Source of the DNA: Cohnella sp. WQ 127256
GTDB lineage: Bacteria; Bacillota; Bacilli; Paenibacillales; Paenibacillaceae
Reading direction: 5' to 3'
Length of the DNA: 64,000 bases
Assembly: GCF_024519285.1 (NCBI RefSeq)
Contig: NZ_JAMZCY010000013.1
Location: forward strand, 1-64,000
The notes below the pieces were generated by a model. That model was not told where the DNA came from. It did not search any database and saw only the letters and a program-made list of their open reading frames with translations. Made by a program: the position numbers and the translations under genes. Below, one piece after another: positions 27,469 through 36,250 of the stretch (within the stretch, counting starts at the first letter, position 1; each line of letters begins with the position of its first letter).

Positions 27469-27811
27469 GAGGCTGTCCCAAAGGTGAAAACTTTTGAGCA
27501 GCTTCTTTCTTTTACATCGCATGACGTGAAATAAGCTTTATAAAACCGTAAGAAAAACGGAGCTAACACAAGCCTGCTAACACCAAGAGCATAGACTTAC
27601 TTATGGACATACAATCCCTTATTTGTACAAATCCCCTCTATTTTCGATAGATACGGACATATGTTCCGTTATTTGCATTAAATCATTGAATTATGGGGCT
27701 ATTACTCCTTAATAAAGGCTCTCATGTCCGCTTCACTCCTAAAGCCCTATTGAAATTTCAAATAACGGATCTGATGTCCGATCAGACTTTTGAGACAGCC
27801 CCTTTTTTTTA
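27469..27811. repeat. Intergenic repeat element with terminal inverted repeats and internal 23-bp units
   Basis: GGCTGTCCCAAAG (27471-27483) pairs with CTTTTGAGACAGCC (27787-27800), which is followed by a T tract. Inside, units of the form GGACATA..ATCCCTTATTTG (27603-27625) and GGACATATGTTCCGTTATTTG (27655-27675) recur, with an inverted one at 27759-27780. A related unit lies at 54950-54973. There is no coding sequence. The ends can also act as the terminator of the SLH gene. Confidence 0.65.
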
Positions 27812-27886
27812 TTTGCTGTAAGTAATATCAGGATGTCTCAGACTACGTTACGGATCAGGCAAGCGGCACGGGTACGAGGGGCTTGA

Positions 27887-28075
27887 GATTCAGACCGCAA
27901 TCGAACTTATTCCGCGGAGCTTAAACTTCAAGCGGTCAAGGATTACTTAACGGGAGGATTGTCGCAATATCAGATTATCGACAAGTACAAGTTAGCCAGT
28001 AGAAGCCAAATTGCTAACTGGATTAAGAAGTATTTGGACACTATGGTCGTTCGGTCATCCCAGGTAATGTGTTAA
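27887..28075 (+). pseudogene. IS3-family transposase orfA remnant
   Basis: The frame from 27887 reads RTYSAELKLQAVKDYL then SRSQIANWIKKYL and stops at 28073-28075. This is the helix-turn-helix domain of IS3/IS150-type OrfA. There is a stop just upstream (27884-27886), no start codon, and no orfB or terminal repeats nearby. It is a decayed insertion sequence. Confidence 0.75.
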
Positions 28076-28143
28076 CGCATTGCTCTTTCTAACCGATATA
28101 CACCATTGAGAGTAATATAGCACATGACATGAGGAGATTTAGC

Positions 28144-29886
28144 ATGATGAAAAAAATACTAACGGTATTCATGATTGTGGCAATTTTCGTTGGCATTCTG
28201 CCCTATCAGAACACATCCGCGTATTCAGTGGATAGTAATTGCTTTATTGAAGCTAATGAAGCCAGGCGTGATAGACCTAGTGGTGCGATCGATCGGAATG
28301 GAAAGAACATCACTTTTGATTATTCCAATCTACCCGATCAGAAAAAATCGACCTTAATTTGTGTCAACGATAAGCTGCTCGATCGGGATGTTCCGGTTGA
28401 ATCGGTGAGCGGGATTAAGTTAGTTCCAATGAAAGCTTTGTTCGAGGCGGTAGATGCTACCTATAAGTGGGATAACAAGATTAAAGCGGCTACGGTCAAG
28501 CTTAAAGGTAAGGTTATTCGAGTTCAAGTGAACAGCGCTAAAGCAACTGTAGATGGTCAAGCCGTGACCATGGAAGTGCCCGCTCGAATGAAATGGGGGA
28601 ATGTGTACATTCCGCTTAGCTTTGTTTCTAAACAACTGGATCTGCAATTTGCATGGCAGACGGGCAGCAACATTTTAAGGATTTTTACGAATCCGGAGGT
28701 GTCGGTCGCAGTAGCTAGCAAGTCGCAATCGAGCGATACAGATGATTATGAATACTCCAATTTCTTCAGAGTATCTAATCGTTATTTGCTGGAAAATAAC
28801 GGAGTTATAAGCTTGTTGCAAGATGACGGAGATGAAATGAAAATTCAGCAGTTTTCGTTAAGCTTGGTTAAGACGGGTGCGAAAGTTATCCCCACTGAGC
28901 TTACGGATTTCGGAGGCGCTCATGTTGGAGAAGACGGATACTATTATGTGATATACGGACAGTATAATAGTGAAGAGTCAAATAGTAAGCCGATATATCG
29001 GATCGTCAAATACGATAATAAGTGGGTAAAAGTTGCGCAGTTGGACATTCAGGATGTGTATGTAACGGAACCCTTTCATGCAAGTAACTTAACGATGGAC
29101 AGTTATGATGGCAAGCTAGTCATTCATTCTGCAAGAGAAAGGTACTTAACCGGAGATGGCTTGAACCATCAATCCAATATTACCTTTCAGATTGACATGA
29201 AGGATATGAAGCTGCTGTACTCGGGGGGAGAATGGCCGATCAATCACGTAAGCCACTCGTTCGCTACTTATGCTCGTTATGATGGAGATCGGATCGTCTA
29301 TGCAGACCACGGGGATGCTTATCCCCGTGCGATCGTGTTGCAAGTCGAGCAGAACAGCGAGATAAGCAATGAGATTGAGGTATTGAAGTTTCCTGGAAAA
29401 ATTGGGGACAACTACACGGGAGCGAAGTTAGGCGGATTGGAAGTATCCAATGATAACTATATATTGGTTGGTTCCAGCGTTTCGCTCACTGAACAGTATG
29501 GCAAGAGTGACACTAGCAATTTATTTCTTGGTCTAGTCTCCAAGGCTTTGAAGGAAGATACAAATGCGAAAGTCGTCTGGCTGACAAAACATCCGGTAAA
29601 GTCCAATGTGCGGATAACGGAAACTCATCTTGTGAAAATCAACGATAATAAATTCGTAGTGCTATGGACCGAATCGGCTGAACGCAAAACGGATTTGTAT
29701 TATGCGGTAATCGATGGGGCAGGAAATCTGTTGAAAAATCCGAAAAAGCTAGAAGGAGTGCGTTCACCGGGCAATATGTTACCGCTTGTTCGAGGTGACA
29801 CTGTCATTTGGTACTTCTATGATTTTGTATATCAGAATTCCAAGAAGCAAGATGGGATTGAATTTTACTCGTTGCAGGTGGATTAA
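28144..29886 (+). CDS. Secreted protein with copper-amine-oxidase-N-like (stalk) domain
   Basis: 580 residues from ATG 28144. GAGGAG (28131-28136) lies seven bases upstream; an in-frame ATG at 28129 overlaps it. The signal peptide covers about residues 1-27 (cleavage near SAYS). Residues about 75-190 are a PF07833-type domain (VPMKALFEAVDATYKWD, MKWGNVYIPLSFVSKQLDLQF). The remaining roughly 390 residues show repeated beta-strand patterns (YRIVKYDNKWVKVAQLD, DGDRIVYADHGDAYPRA) that could form a propeller; no catalytic signature is recognised. It stands alone between the IS remnant and a terminator. Probably an extracellular or wall protein of unknown function. Confidence 0.75.
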   Translation: MMKKILTVFMIVAIFVGILPYQNTSAYSVDSNCFIEANEARRDRPSGAIDRNGKNITFDYSNLPDQKKSTLICVNDKLLDRDVPVESVSGIKLVPMKALFEAVDATYKWDNKIKAATVKLKGKVIRVQVNSAKATVDGQAVTMEVPARMKWGNVYIPLSFVSKQLDLQFAWQTGSNILRIFTNPEVSVAVASKSQSSDTDDYEYSNFFRVSNRYLLENNGVISLLQDDGDEMKIQQFSLSLVKTGAKVIPTELTDFGGAHVGEDGYYYVIYGQYNSEESNSKPIYRIVKYDNKWVKVAQLDIQDVYVTEPFHASNLTMDSYDGKLVIHSARERYLTGDGLNHQSNITFQIDMKDMKLLYSGGEWPINHVSHSFATYARYDGDRIVYADHGDAYPRAIVLQVEQNSEISNEIEVLKFPGKIGDNYTGAKLGGLEVSNDNYILVGSSVSLTEQYGKSDTSNLFLGLVSKALKEDTNAKVVWLTKHPVKSNVRITETHLVKINDNKFVVLWTESAERKTDLYYAVIDGAGNLLKNPKKLEGVRSPGNMLPLVRGDTVIWYFYDFVYQNSKKQDGIEFYSLQVD

Positions 29887-29934
29887 GTCGAAGTTGGCAT
29901 TCTCATCTCATGAAACGCTATTGATTCGGAACAG

Positions 29935-29960
29935 GCCCGTCCCCTCGGGGGACGGGCTTT
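29935..29960 (+). terminator. Terminator after stalk-domain protein
   Basis: GCCCGTCCCC pairs with GGGGGACGGGC around a minimal loop, followed by TTTT. Confidence 0.85.
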
Positions 29961-30026
29961 TAGGCATTTGAGGTATTTCGTTAATGGGCTCGACTATGAA
30001 TGGAACCCTATGAGAAATCCAGTTTT

Positions 30027-31349
30027 CTACACGAGCTTATGCTTATACCACTTGTCGCCCTTGAAGCGCCACCAGAAGATTACTCCGCGCACGCCCCACT
30101 CTGCGACCATGGCGACCCAGATGCCGATAATCCCCATGCCGAGGGTAATGCCCAGAATATAACCGAGGATAATCCGGAACAGCCACATGGAAAGCAGCGA
30201 AACGATCGACGTGAACTTCGAGTCGCCTGCCGCGCGCAAGGCAGAAGGCAGAATAAAACTGAGCGCCCACAGGATAGGCTGCGCGATGGAGATCAGCAGC
30301 ACGAGCTTAAAGATCGAAGGCACGATCTCGTCGGGCGCAGCATACAAGTCCACCAGTAACGGGAATAGAGGCAGAATGATGCCGGCGAGCAAGAGAAAGA
30401 GAATGACGGATAGCCAAATGAACGAGCGAATAAACTTCCTCGCGTCCTGAATATCCCGGCTTCCGATGCACTGGCCGACGACCGTCACGATCGCGACACT
30501 CAGCGTGCTACCCCCGATCTGAAGGAGCATCGAGATGGAGTTACTGATCGCGTTGGTGGTCAAAGCCAACGTGCCGAGCTGCACGATAAAGGTTTGCGTT
30601 AACAGTTTTCCCCCGTTGAAGAACATCTGCTCTGCGGCGAACGGGAGTCCGATGAACATCATCTTTTTCTGAATGCCCACATCTAGCTTCAGCAGCCTCT
30701 TCAGGGTGAAGTGCAGCGTATGGTTATACTTGAGCAAATAGACGATCGAAGCGACCGCGCCGATTGCTCGGGCTACGATTAGTGAAATCGCGAGTCCGAT
30801 GATTCCCATATCGAAGCCTTTGATGAAGACGAAATTTAGAACGAGATAGGAGAGATTCATAATGAGAGAGAGAACCAGACTCGCTTTCGTCTCGGAGACG
30901 CCTCTCAACACTCCGGCGACGGCCTGCTGCACGGCCAGAAACGGAAACGAAATGCAACTGCCTATAAGAAAAAGGGTCGCCATCTCAAATACGTCGTCAT
31001 CTACGTTGCCGAACAAAAGGTCCAGCGTTTGATTATGAAAGAGAATGACGATGACGCTAAGCAACAGCGCGAAGGAGGTCACAGCCATGATTGCCTGCGC
31101 GGCGGCACGGCAGACCATTTTGCGATTCCCGCTACCCTTGTACTGCGCGACGATAACGGTTCCTCCGGTCGCTACGGCGATAAACACGCTGACGATGAAA
31201 ATATTGAGCGTATCCACTGTGCTAACGGCGCTGATCGCGGCAACGCCCGATGAACTGATCATCGCAGTATTCAAAATGCTCATCAGGACGATAAATGTGG
31301 TATCCACTAATATAGGTAAGGTGATCCCGAATATTTGCTTGTAATCCAT
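30027..31349 (-). CDS. MATE-family efflux transporter
   Basis: About 440 residues, twelve predicted helices in two six-helix halves. Family-typical stretches include GITLPILVDTTFIVLMSILN, TGGTVIVAQYKGSGNRK, QQAVAGVLRGVSETKA and PSALRAAGDSKFT. MATE proteins export cationic drugs or metabolites by Na+ or H+ antiport. ATG 31349 is the first clear start. The frame stays open upstream to 31580, and residues just before this ATG (TNFLLNKYFTGNS) look conserved, so a non-ATG start nearer 31400 is possible; no good RBS decides it. It is divergent from the GntR/LacI regulator. A 70-bp piece of this gene recurs at 42537-42606. Confidence 0.88.
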   Translation of the reverse strand: MDYKQIFGITLPILVDTTFIVLMSILNTAMISSSGVAAISAVSTVDTLNIFIVSVFIAVATGGTVIVAQYKGSGNRKMVCRAAAQAIMAVTSFALLLSVIVILFHNQTLDLLFGNVDDDVFEMATLFLIGSCISFPFLAVQQAVAGVLRGVSETKASLVLSLIMNLSYLVLNFVFIKGFDMGIIGLAISLIVARAIGAVASIVYLLKYNHTLHFTLKRLLKLDVGIQKKMMFIGLPFAAEQMFFNGGKLLTQTFIVQLGTLALTTNAISNSISMLLQIGGSTLSVAIVTVVGQCIGSRDIQDARKFIRSFIWLSVILFLLLAGIILPLFPLLVDLYAAPDEIVPSIFKLVLLISIAQPILWALSFILPSALRAAGDSKFTSIVSLLSMWLFRIILGYILGITLGMGIIGIWVAMVAEWGVRGVIFWWRFKGDKWYKHKLV

Positions 31350-31538
31350 TGAATTTCCCGTGAAGTACTTGTTCAGCAGAAAATTCGTTCTTCTCTTCAG
31401 GGTTCCGTTTGTCGGATTCACTCGATCATCACTGCTTTTTTGTATGACTTGAAGGAATACCTGTATTCTACTCCTATCCCCGTGATCTGTAAAAGCATTC
31501 AGCCTGGTTTGATGCCACGCGGTTTTGTTGATTCTAAA

Positions 31539-31568
31539 TTGACACAGATGATACAGGTGTAATATAGT
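31539..31568 (+). promoter_or_regulatory. Promoter of the GntR/LacI regulator gene
   Basis: TTGACA (31539-31544), an 18-base spacer and TATAGT (31563-31568). The -35 is a consensus match. It overlaps the palindrome at 31565-31590. Confidence 0.65.
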
Positions 31569-31590
31569 CGATCTATTCATAGATAGACTA
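31565..31590. promoter_or_regulatory. Near-perfect 26-bp palindromic operator
   Basis: TAGTC-G-ATCTAT, two central bases, then ATAGAT-A-GACTA: 22 of 26 bases are symmetric. It covers the end of the -10 and the transcription start region of the regulator gene, as expected for autorepression by the GntR/LacI hybrid protein. Confidence 0.75.
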
Positions 31591-31611
31591 GAAAGGACGA
31601 AGCTTTCTTCT

Positions 31612-32736
31612 ATGTCGAGTTATCCTTACGTTAGAATTAGAGATGACATTAAGAAGAGAATCCTGAAAGGGGAATGGCTAGGAGAGACGCGTTTGCCTTC
31701 TAGTCGCGATTTCGCGAAATCCTATCGATCGAGCGTCAACACGGTGGAGAAAGCGATCAAGGAATTGTGCGCCGACGGGTTGTTGAAGCGAGATAATAGA
31801 AGGGGGACGTTCATCAACAACAGCGTCGTCTCCCTTCGCAATGATCACCGCACCGGACTCATTGCCGCATCCGTGATCGGAATCGAGAATCCGCTCTGGG
31901 CGAATGCCCTGCGGGGAATACAGAACGTGCTGCACCTGCACGGATTCCATCTGCTGGGTTTTAGCGACGATCGAAGCTTGGATAAGCTGGAGTCGTTCGT
32001 GGAAAGCGCTACAGCCAAGCGGGTTGACGGCGTTATTCTCAGTCCGATTTTCGACCGGAAACAAGAGGAACGAAGTCGCCGGATATGCGAAGGGCTGACG
32101 GAGAGCGGCATCGAGGTCGTGTTCCTCGACCGTCACCCCTACGACAGCGATATCCCGTTCGTGACGAGCGATAATATCGCAGGAGCCTATAAGCTGACGA
32201 AGCTGCTGCTCGATCAAGGACATCGGCGGATTTTGTTTCTGCGCAACGCGGACTTGAGCACGTTCCATGAGCGATTGCTTGGGATGAAGCAAGCTTATTT
32301 GGATGCGGGGATCCTATTCGAGCAGCACCTGGACGTGCTTATCCCGACCGAATTCGAGGACTTCAAGGATGAATTCGAGGCATTCGCGGACGTCGCGGGA
32401 GCCAAGATCAAAGAGACGGGCTGTTCCGCCGTCTTCGCCGCGAACGACCAAATCGCCGAGGCGGCGATCGCTGCGTTCGGCAAGCTAGGTATCCGCGTGC
32501 CGGAAGACGTTTCACTCGTCACTTACGATGCGCTAAATCTGAATCAAAGGCTTAAGCTCGACGTGACGGGTGCGAATCAACCTTTTTACGATATGGGAAG
32601 AACGGCGGCTAACCTGCTCATGAACTTGCTAGAAGGTAAAGAACATCTCTCCGTACCGGGCAGTATTTGCAAGGCCGAGATCAATTACGGAAGTTCCGTT
32701 GGACATAGACACGAAGCTGACATAGGGTGGGGCTGA
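31612..32736 (+). CDS. GntR-type HTH / LacI-type ligand-binding transcriptional regulator (AraR-like architecture)
   Basis: 374 residues. Residues 1-75 form a GntR winged helix (RIRDDIKKRILKGEW, LPSSRDFAKSYRSSVNTVEKAI, RRGTFINN). Residues about 80-365 form a periplasmic-binding-protein-like domain of LacI type (GLIAASVIGIENPLW, FVTSDNIAGAYKLTKLL, AVFAANDQIAEAAIAAF, VPEDVSLVTYDAL). This combination is that of B. subtilis AraR, a sugar-responsive repressor. Its coding end overlaps the RBS region of the AraC sensor gene, so the two form one transcript. It likely controls this gene cluster and itself through the 26-bp palindrome. The effector is probably a sugar of the imported glycan; its identity is unknown. 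Confidence 0.85.
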   Translation: MSSYPYVRIRDDIKKRILKGEWLGETRLPSSRDFAKSYRSSVNTVEKAIKELCADGLLKRDNRRGTFINNSVVSLRNDHRTGLIAASVIGIENPLWANALRGIQNVLHLHGFHLLGFSDDRSLDKLESFVESATAKRVDGVILSPIFDRKQEERSRRICEGLTESGIEVVFLDRHPYDSDIPFVTSDNIAGAYKLTKLLLDQGHRRILFLRNADLSTFHERLLGMKQAYLDAGILFEQHLDVLIPTEFEDFKDEFEAFADVAGAKIKETGCSAVFAANDQIAEAAIAAFGKLGIRVPEDVSLVTYDALNLNQRLKLDVTGANQPFYDMGRTAANLLMNLLEGKEHLSVPGSICKAEINYGSSVGHRHEADIGWG

Positions 32737-32738
32737 AG

Positions 32739-35096
32739 ATGCGATTCCCGCGATTATTCCGAGAGAAGAAATATTGGCTGAGAATTTTCCTATGGATCGC
32801 CTGCGTTATTTTGTTGATCGTATGTTCTTTCTCCGCGCTGATCTACTATAGCGTCGAACGCAAAGTGTTCAAAGGCGAATACGAGAACAGTCAGAAGATT
32901 CTGTCGCAGATGAAATACAATATTGATTACTTGGATTCGACGATCCGCAATCTGACGTTATCCACTTATAGCAACAACGAGATCAAGGCGCTTATGTATT
33001 TAAAGGAAGACGAAACATACGATCACCTGAGTACGATCAACAAGCTGAACGCCACAATTATCGCGAACAATCCGTTCCTGCACTCTATTTATATTTATAA
33101 CAACTATAAGAACGTCTACTATTCCACTTTCGGGGACCTGTTTCATAAAGACGCTGAATTGGATCAGGCGTTGCGCTCGTATGACAGAATCCCTACTTTA
33201 AAAGCAATCGTGCGCAAGCTGAAAGTATCCGACGGAACCGATCCGAAATATATGACCGTCTTGAGTTATATCATGTACGAGAACGTAGATTCCCAGAACG
33301 GAATGGACGGCGCCGTTATTCTCAACATTAAGCTGGACTGGCTCGTCAACAACATTCGCGCGCTGAACGGAAGCGATTCCGGTGCTAGCAGCTTCCTGTA
33401 TATCCTGGACAGCGGCAAGCAATTGATCGAAACTGAACCTCCAGGTCCGGTCGCTTCGAATCCGTTCGCCGTCCAGATTCGCGAGGCGTACATGCAATCG
33501 GAGGCCGGGCAATCCGCGACGGCAGGCGTCGCTTCGGGCTTCCTGACGAAGAAGGTGCAAGGCGAGAAGTACATTATCTCGTACATCCACCTGGAGAATA
33601 CGGGGTGGACGCTGCTCGAAGCTAGACCGTACAAGGAAGCTTACGCTAATCTGAAGCAATTGCTGGATACGATTCTGCTCATTACGGGTGCCGTGTTCAT
33701 CGGAGCGCTGCTGCTGACGTTGTCCGTCACCCGGGGCATCTATTCGCCGGTCCGCAGATTGATGGAACAGACGGCGATGGGCGGCTCCGCGCAAGATCTG
33801 ACACTTCGTTCCGGCGCGCACGACGAATTCGCTTATTTGACGGAAGTCTACCGGCAGTCCAAAGAGCAGCTGTACGAATATCATCTGGAGAAGAACAACA
33901 ATACGATTATCATGAAGCTGTATTTCTTGAAAAAATTGCTCGTCGACAGCTTCGGCATGAGCGTAGCCGAAGCTGACGACGTGTTAAAACAGCTCGGCGA
34001 TTCGCTTTCTAGGAAGAAGCCGTTCCTTGTCGGCGTACTGCGGATCGACGATTACAAACTGTTTATGCGCAGAAGCCTAGCCGAGCGCGAGTTGCTCCGG
34101 TTCGCGATCGCGAACGTCACGGCCGAAGTACTGTCCAAGGCGTTCATCGCTCAAACCGTCGATATGAAAGACGATTCGTTCACGATCTTGCTCAACTCGG
34201 ACGATCGCAAGGACGCGGAGCAGCAGGTGGCGCTCTTGCTCGCAGAAGCTCAAGCCTATATCCAGCGCCATTACGGAATTACTTTCACCGCAGCGGTCAG
34301 CGCGCCCGTTGCCGAATATACGGCGATCGCCGCCGCGTACAGCCATGCGTTCGCAAATAGCGCATACAGATATGTGTACGGTCCCATGTCGGTGATGACG
34401 CAGTCGATGATCGACGAACGGACGGGCGATTCCGATATCGAACAAATTATGGAGACGGAAAGCCGATTCATCGAAACGTTCAAGAAAGGCGATCCGGCGA
34501 AAACGGAGGAGAAGTTCCGCGAATTGTTCCGCCAAATCCGCCGGCTGGAATATACCGATATTATGCTCGTCGGGATGCAGGTCGTGCACCACTTGAAGAA
34601 AGCGATCTACGAGATGAACCGGACCCGCAAGGAGCCAATCAACATACCGAAACGATTGCTGAACCGGGAGCTATACGAGGAAGAGACGATCGAACGGTTC
34701 GAACAAAATCTGCTAGAGGCGATCGGCGCGATAGGGCTCGAAGGCAACGAAGGCGCGATCGAAGGCAACAGGGTAGCGGCGGATACGATTAAAGAGATCA
34801 TCGACAACAACTACTTCGACTCGGGACTTTCGGCGACCGGCATTTCCGATATGCTGAGGCTGTCCGCCTACAAGCTCAGCAAAATTGCCAAGGAGCATTT
34901 CGGTATGTCGATTCCGGAATATATCAATCAGGTTCGCTTGGCCAAAGCGGTGGAATGGATGGAAAATTCCAAGCTTAGCATCCAAGACATTATGCGCAGG
35001 GTCGGCATCGAGAACGAAAGTTATTTCTACAAGTTGTTCAAAGCAAATTTCGGAATGACGCCAAGAGAATATATGACCAAGAAAAGATCGCAATAG
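32739..35096 (+). CDS. Membrane-spanning AraC-family regulator with extracellular Cache-like sensor
   Basis: 785 residues from ATG 32739, which follows GGGTGGGG; a GTG at 32727 is an in-frame alternative inside the preceding gene. Two transmembrane helices (about 12-35 and 308-332) flank an extracellular domain of dCache type. A HAMP-like stretch (ILLTLSVTRGIYSPVRRLMEQ) and a central cytoplasmic region follow. The C-terminal hundred residues are an AraC double HTH (DNNYFDSGLSATGISDMLRL; VGIENESYFYKLFKANFGMTPREY). This is the one-component counterpart of YesM/YesN, common in Paenibacillaceae next to Lpl-type importers. It most likely senses an extracellular glycan fragment and activates the ABC/glycosidase genes downstream. 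Confidence 0.88.
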   Translation: MRFPRLFREKKYWLRIFLWIACVILLIVCSFSALIYYSVERKVFKGEYENSQKILSQMKYNIDYLDSTIRNLTLSTYSNNEIKALMYLKEDETYDHLSTINKLNATIIANNPFLHSIYIYNNYKNVYYSTFGDLFHKDAELDQALRSYDRIPTLKAIVRKLKVSDGTDPKYMTVLSYIMYENVDSQNGMDGAVILNIKLDWLVNNIRALNGSDSGASSFLYILDSGKQLIETEPPGPVASNPFAVQIREAYMQSEAGQSATAGVASGFLTKKVQGEKYIISYIHLENTGWTLLEARPYKEAYANLKQLLDTILLITGAVFIGALLLTLSVTRGIYSPVRRLMEQTAMGGSAQDLTLRSGAHDEFAYLTEVYRQSKEQLYEYHLEKNNNTIIMKLYFLKKLLVDSFGMSVAEADDVLKQLGDSLSRKKPFLVGVLRIDDYKLFMRRSLAERELLRFAIANVTAEVLSKAFIAQTVDMKDDSFTILLNSDDRKDAEQQVALLLAEAQAYIQRHYGITFTAAVSAPVAEYTAIAAAYSHAFANSAYRYVYGPMSVMTQSMIDERTGDSDIEQIMETESRFIETFKKGDPAKTEEKFRELFRQIRRLEYTDIMLVGMQVVHHLKKAIYEMNRTRKEPINIPKRLLNRELYEEETIERFEQNLLEAIGAIGLEGNEGAIEGNRVAADTIKEIIDNNYFDSGLSATGISDMLRLSAYKLSKIAKEHFGMSIPEYINQVRLAKAVEWMENSKLSIQDIMRRVGIENESYFYKLFKANFGMTPREYMTKKRSQ

Positions 35097-35111
35097 TTCG
35101 CCTTTTCGGAC

Positions 35112-35150
35112 AAAAAGTACCGCCGACCCCGTGTCGGCGGTACTTTTTTT
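35112..35150 (+). terminator. Terminator after AraC sensor gene
   Basis: AGTACCGCCGAC pairs with GTCGGCGGTACT around a five-base loop, followed by seven T. The importer genes therefore need their own promoter in 35151-35305, where I see no other feature. Confidence 0.9.
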
Positions 35151-35305
35151 AATAAAGTGCAGTCCGATTTCCGAACATTTGCGTTTCGTACAGTGTATTT
35201 TTGACACCCTCAAAAATGAGCAGTTTTCAGATAGCCGCCCGATTTCGTATGCTCGGATCACAAACAAAGCGGCGGACGTTATCGCCGAAAGGGGGAACCA
35301 TCACG

Positions 35306-36235
35306 GTGAGAATAGGGACGGCGCTACGCAACGAGGGCAAACACTTCTGGAGAGGCAAAAGCTTATTTCTCCTTAGCTTGCCCGCCATCATCATCGTCTT
35401 CGTGTTTTATTACTTGCCCATGTACGGCATCGTTATCGCATTCAAAGACATCAATTACGCCAAAGGCATTTGGGGCAGCGAATGGACGGGGCTGAACAAC
35501 TTCAAGTTCTTCTTTCAATCCCAAGACGCGATGCGCATTACGAGGAACACGCTTCTATTAAACGGCGTCTTCATCGCGGTCGGCATCTTCTGCTCCGTCG
35601 TAATCGGGCTGTTAATGGCGGAGCTCGGGAGAAAATGGGTGAGACTCTTTCAAACGGTGCTGTTCTTTCCTTATTTTCTATCCTGGGTCGTCATCGGTTT
35701 CGTGACTTATATTTTGCTGAACCCGTCCTACGGCGTCATCAATAAAGCACTGGAATGGATGAACATTGCACCTGTGGATTGGTACAGCATACCGGGCTAC
35801 TGGCCGGTCATCCTGACGCTTACTTACCTATGGAAAAATGTCGGTTATACGGCGATCATCTTCTTCACGGGTTTGATCGCGATCGATACGACGTATTACG
35901 AAGCCGCTTCGATCGACGGAGCTTCCCGGTTTCAGCAGATCCGGAAAATCTCGATTCCGCTTATCGTTCCGCTAATTACGCTGCTCGTCATTTTGAACGT
36001 CGGACGCATCTTCTATTCTGACTTCGGGTTGTTCTACTTCATCCCGCGGGATGCCGGCATGCTGTATTCGACGACCGATGTCGTAGATACTTACGTATTC
36101 CGCTCGTTGCGAGTGACCGGGGATCTAGGAATGGCTTCCGCGGCCAGCTTGTACCAAGCGATCGTCGGATTGGTGCTCGTCTTCTCGACGAACCTGATCG
36201 TTCGAAAATTCAACAAAGAGAACGCGCTGTTCTGA
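35306..36235 (+). CDS. Carbohydrate ABC importer permease, LplB type
   Basis: 309 residues, six helices. The N terminus LPAIIIVFVFYYLPMYGIVIAFKDINYAKG is diagnostic of LplB-type permeases (first half shown by AFKDINY after helix 1). The EAA loop is YYEAASIDGASRFQQI. GTG 35306 was chosen because AAGGGGG lies ten bases upstream and homologous proteins start there. The frame is open upstream to an ATG at 35201 without RBS. It works with the next permease and lipoprotein; no ATPase gene is present, so a shared MsmX-like ATPase elsewhere is expected, as is usual for this family. Confidence 0.9.
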   Translation: MRIGTALRNEGKHFWRGKSLFLLSLPAIIIVFVFYYLPMYGIVIAFKDINYAKGIWGSEWTGLNNFKFFFQSQDAMRITRNTLLLNGVFIAVGIFCSVVIGLLMAELGRKWVRLFQTVLFFPYFLSWVVIGFVTYILLNPSYGVINKALEWMNIAPVDWYSIPGYWPVILTLTYLWKNVGYTAIIFFTGLIAIDTTYYEAASIDGASRFQQIRKISIPLIVPLITLLVILNVGRIFYSDFGLFYFIPRDAGMLYSTTDVVDTYVFRSLRVTGDLGMASAASLYQAIVGLVLVFSTNLIVRKFNKENALF

Positions 36236-36250
36236 CGGAGGTGATAGGCA

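Noticed and set aside
27469-27811. Considered as a riboswitch or T-box leader
   Set aside because: It lies downstream of a gene, has no conserved aptamer core, and internal units repeat elsewhere beside a terminator.
30027-31580. Full 517-codon frame as the MATE protein
   Set aside because: The first roughly 55 codons overlap the divergent promoter and operator and are not MATE-like; a start near 31349-31421 is more likely.
31678-32292. 204-codon minus-strand frame inside the GntR/LacI regulator gene
   Set aside because: Lies wholly opposite a well-supported gene and shows no protein family features.
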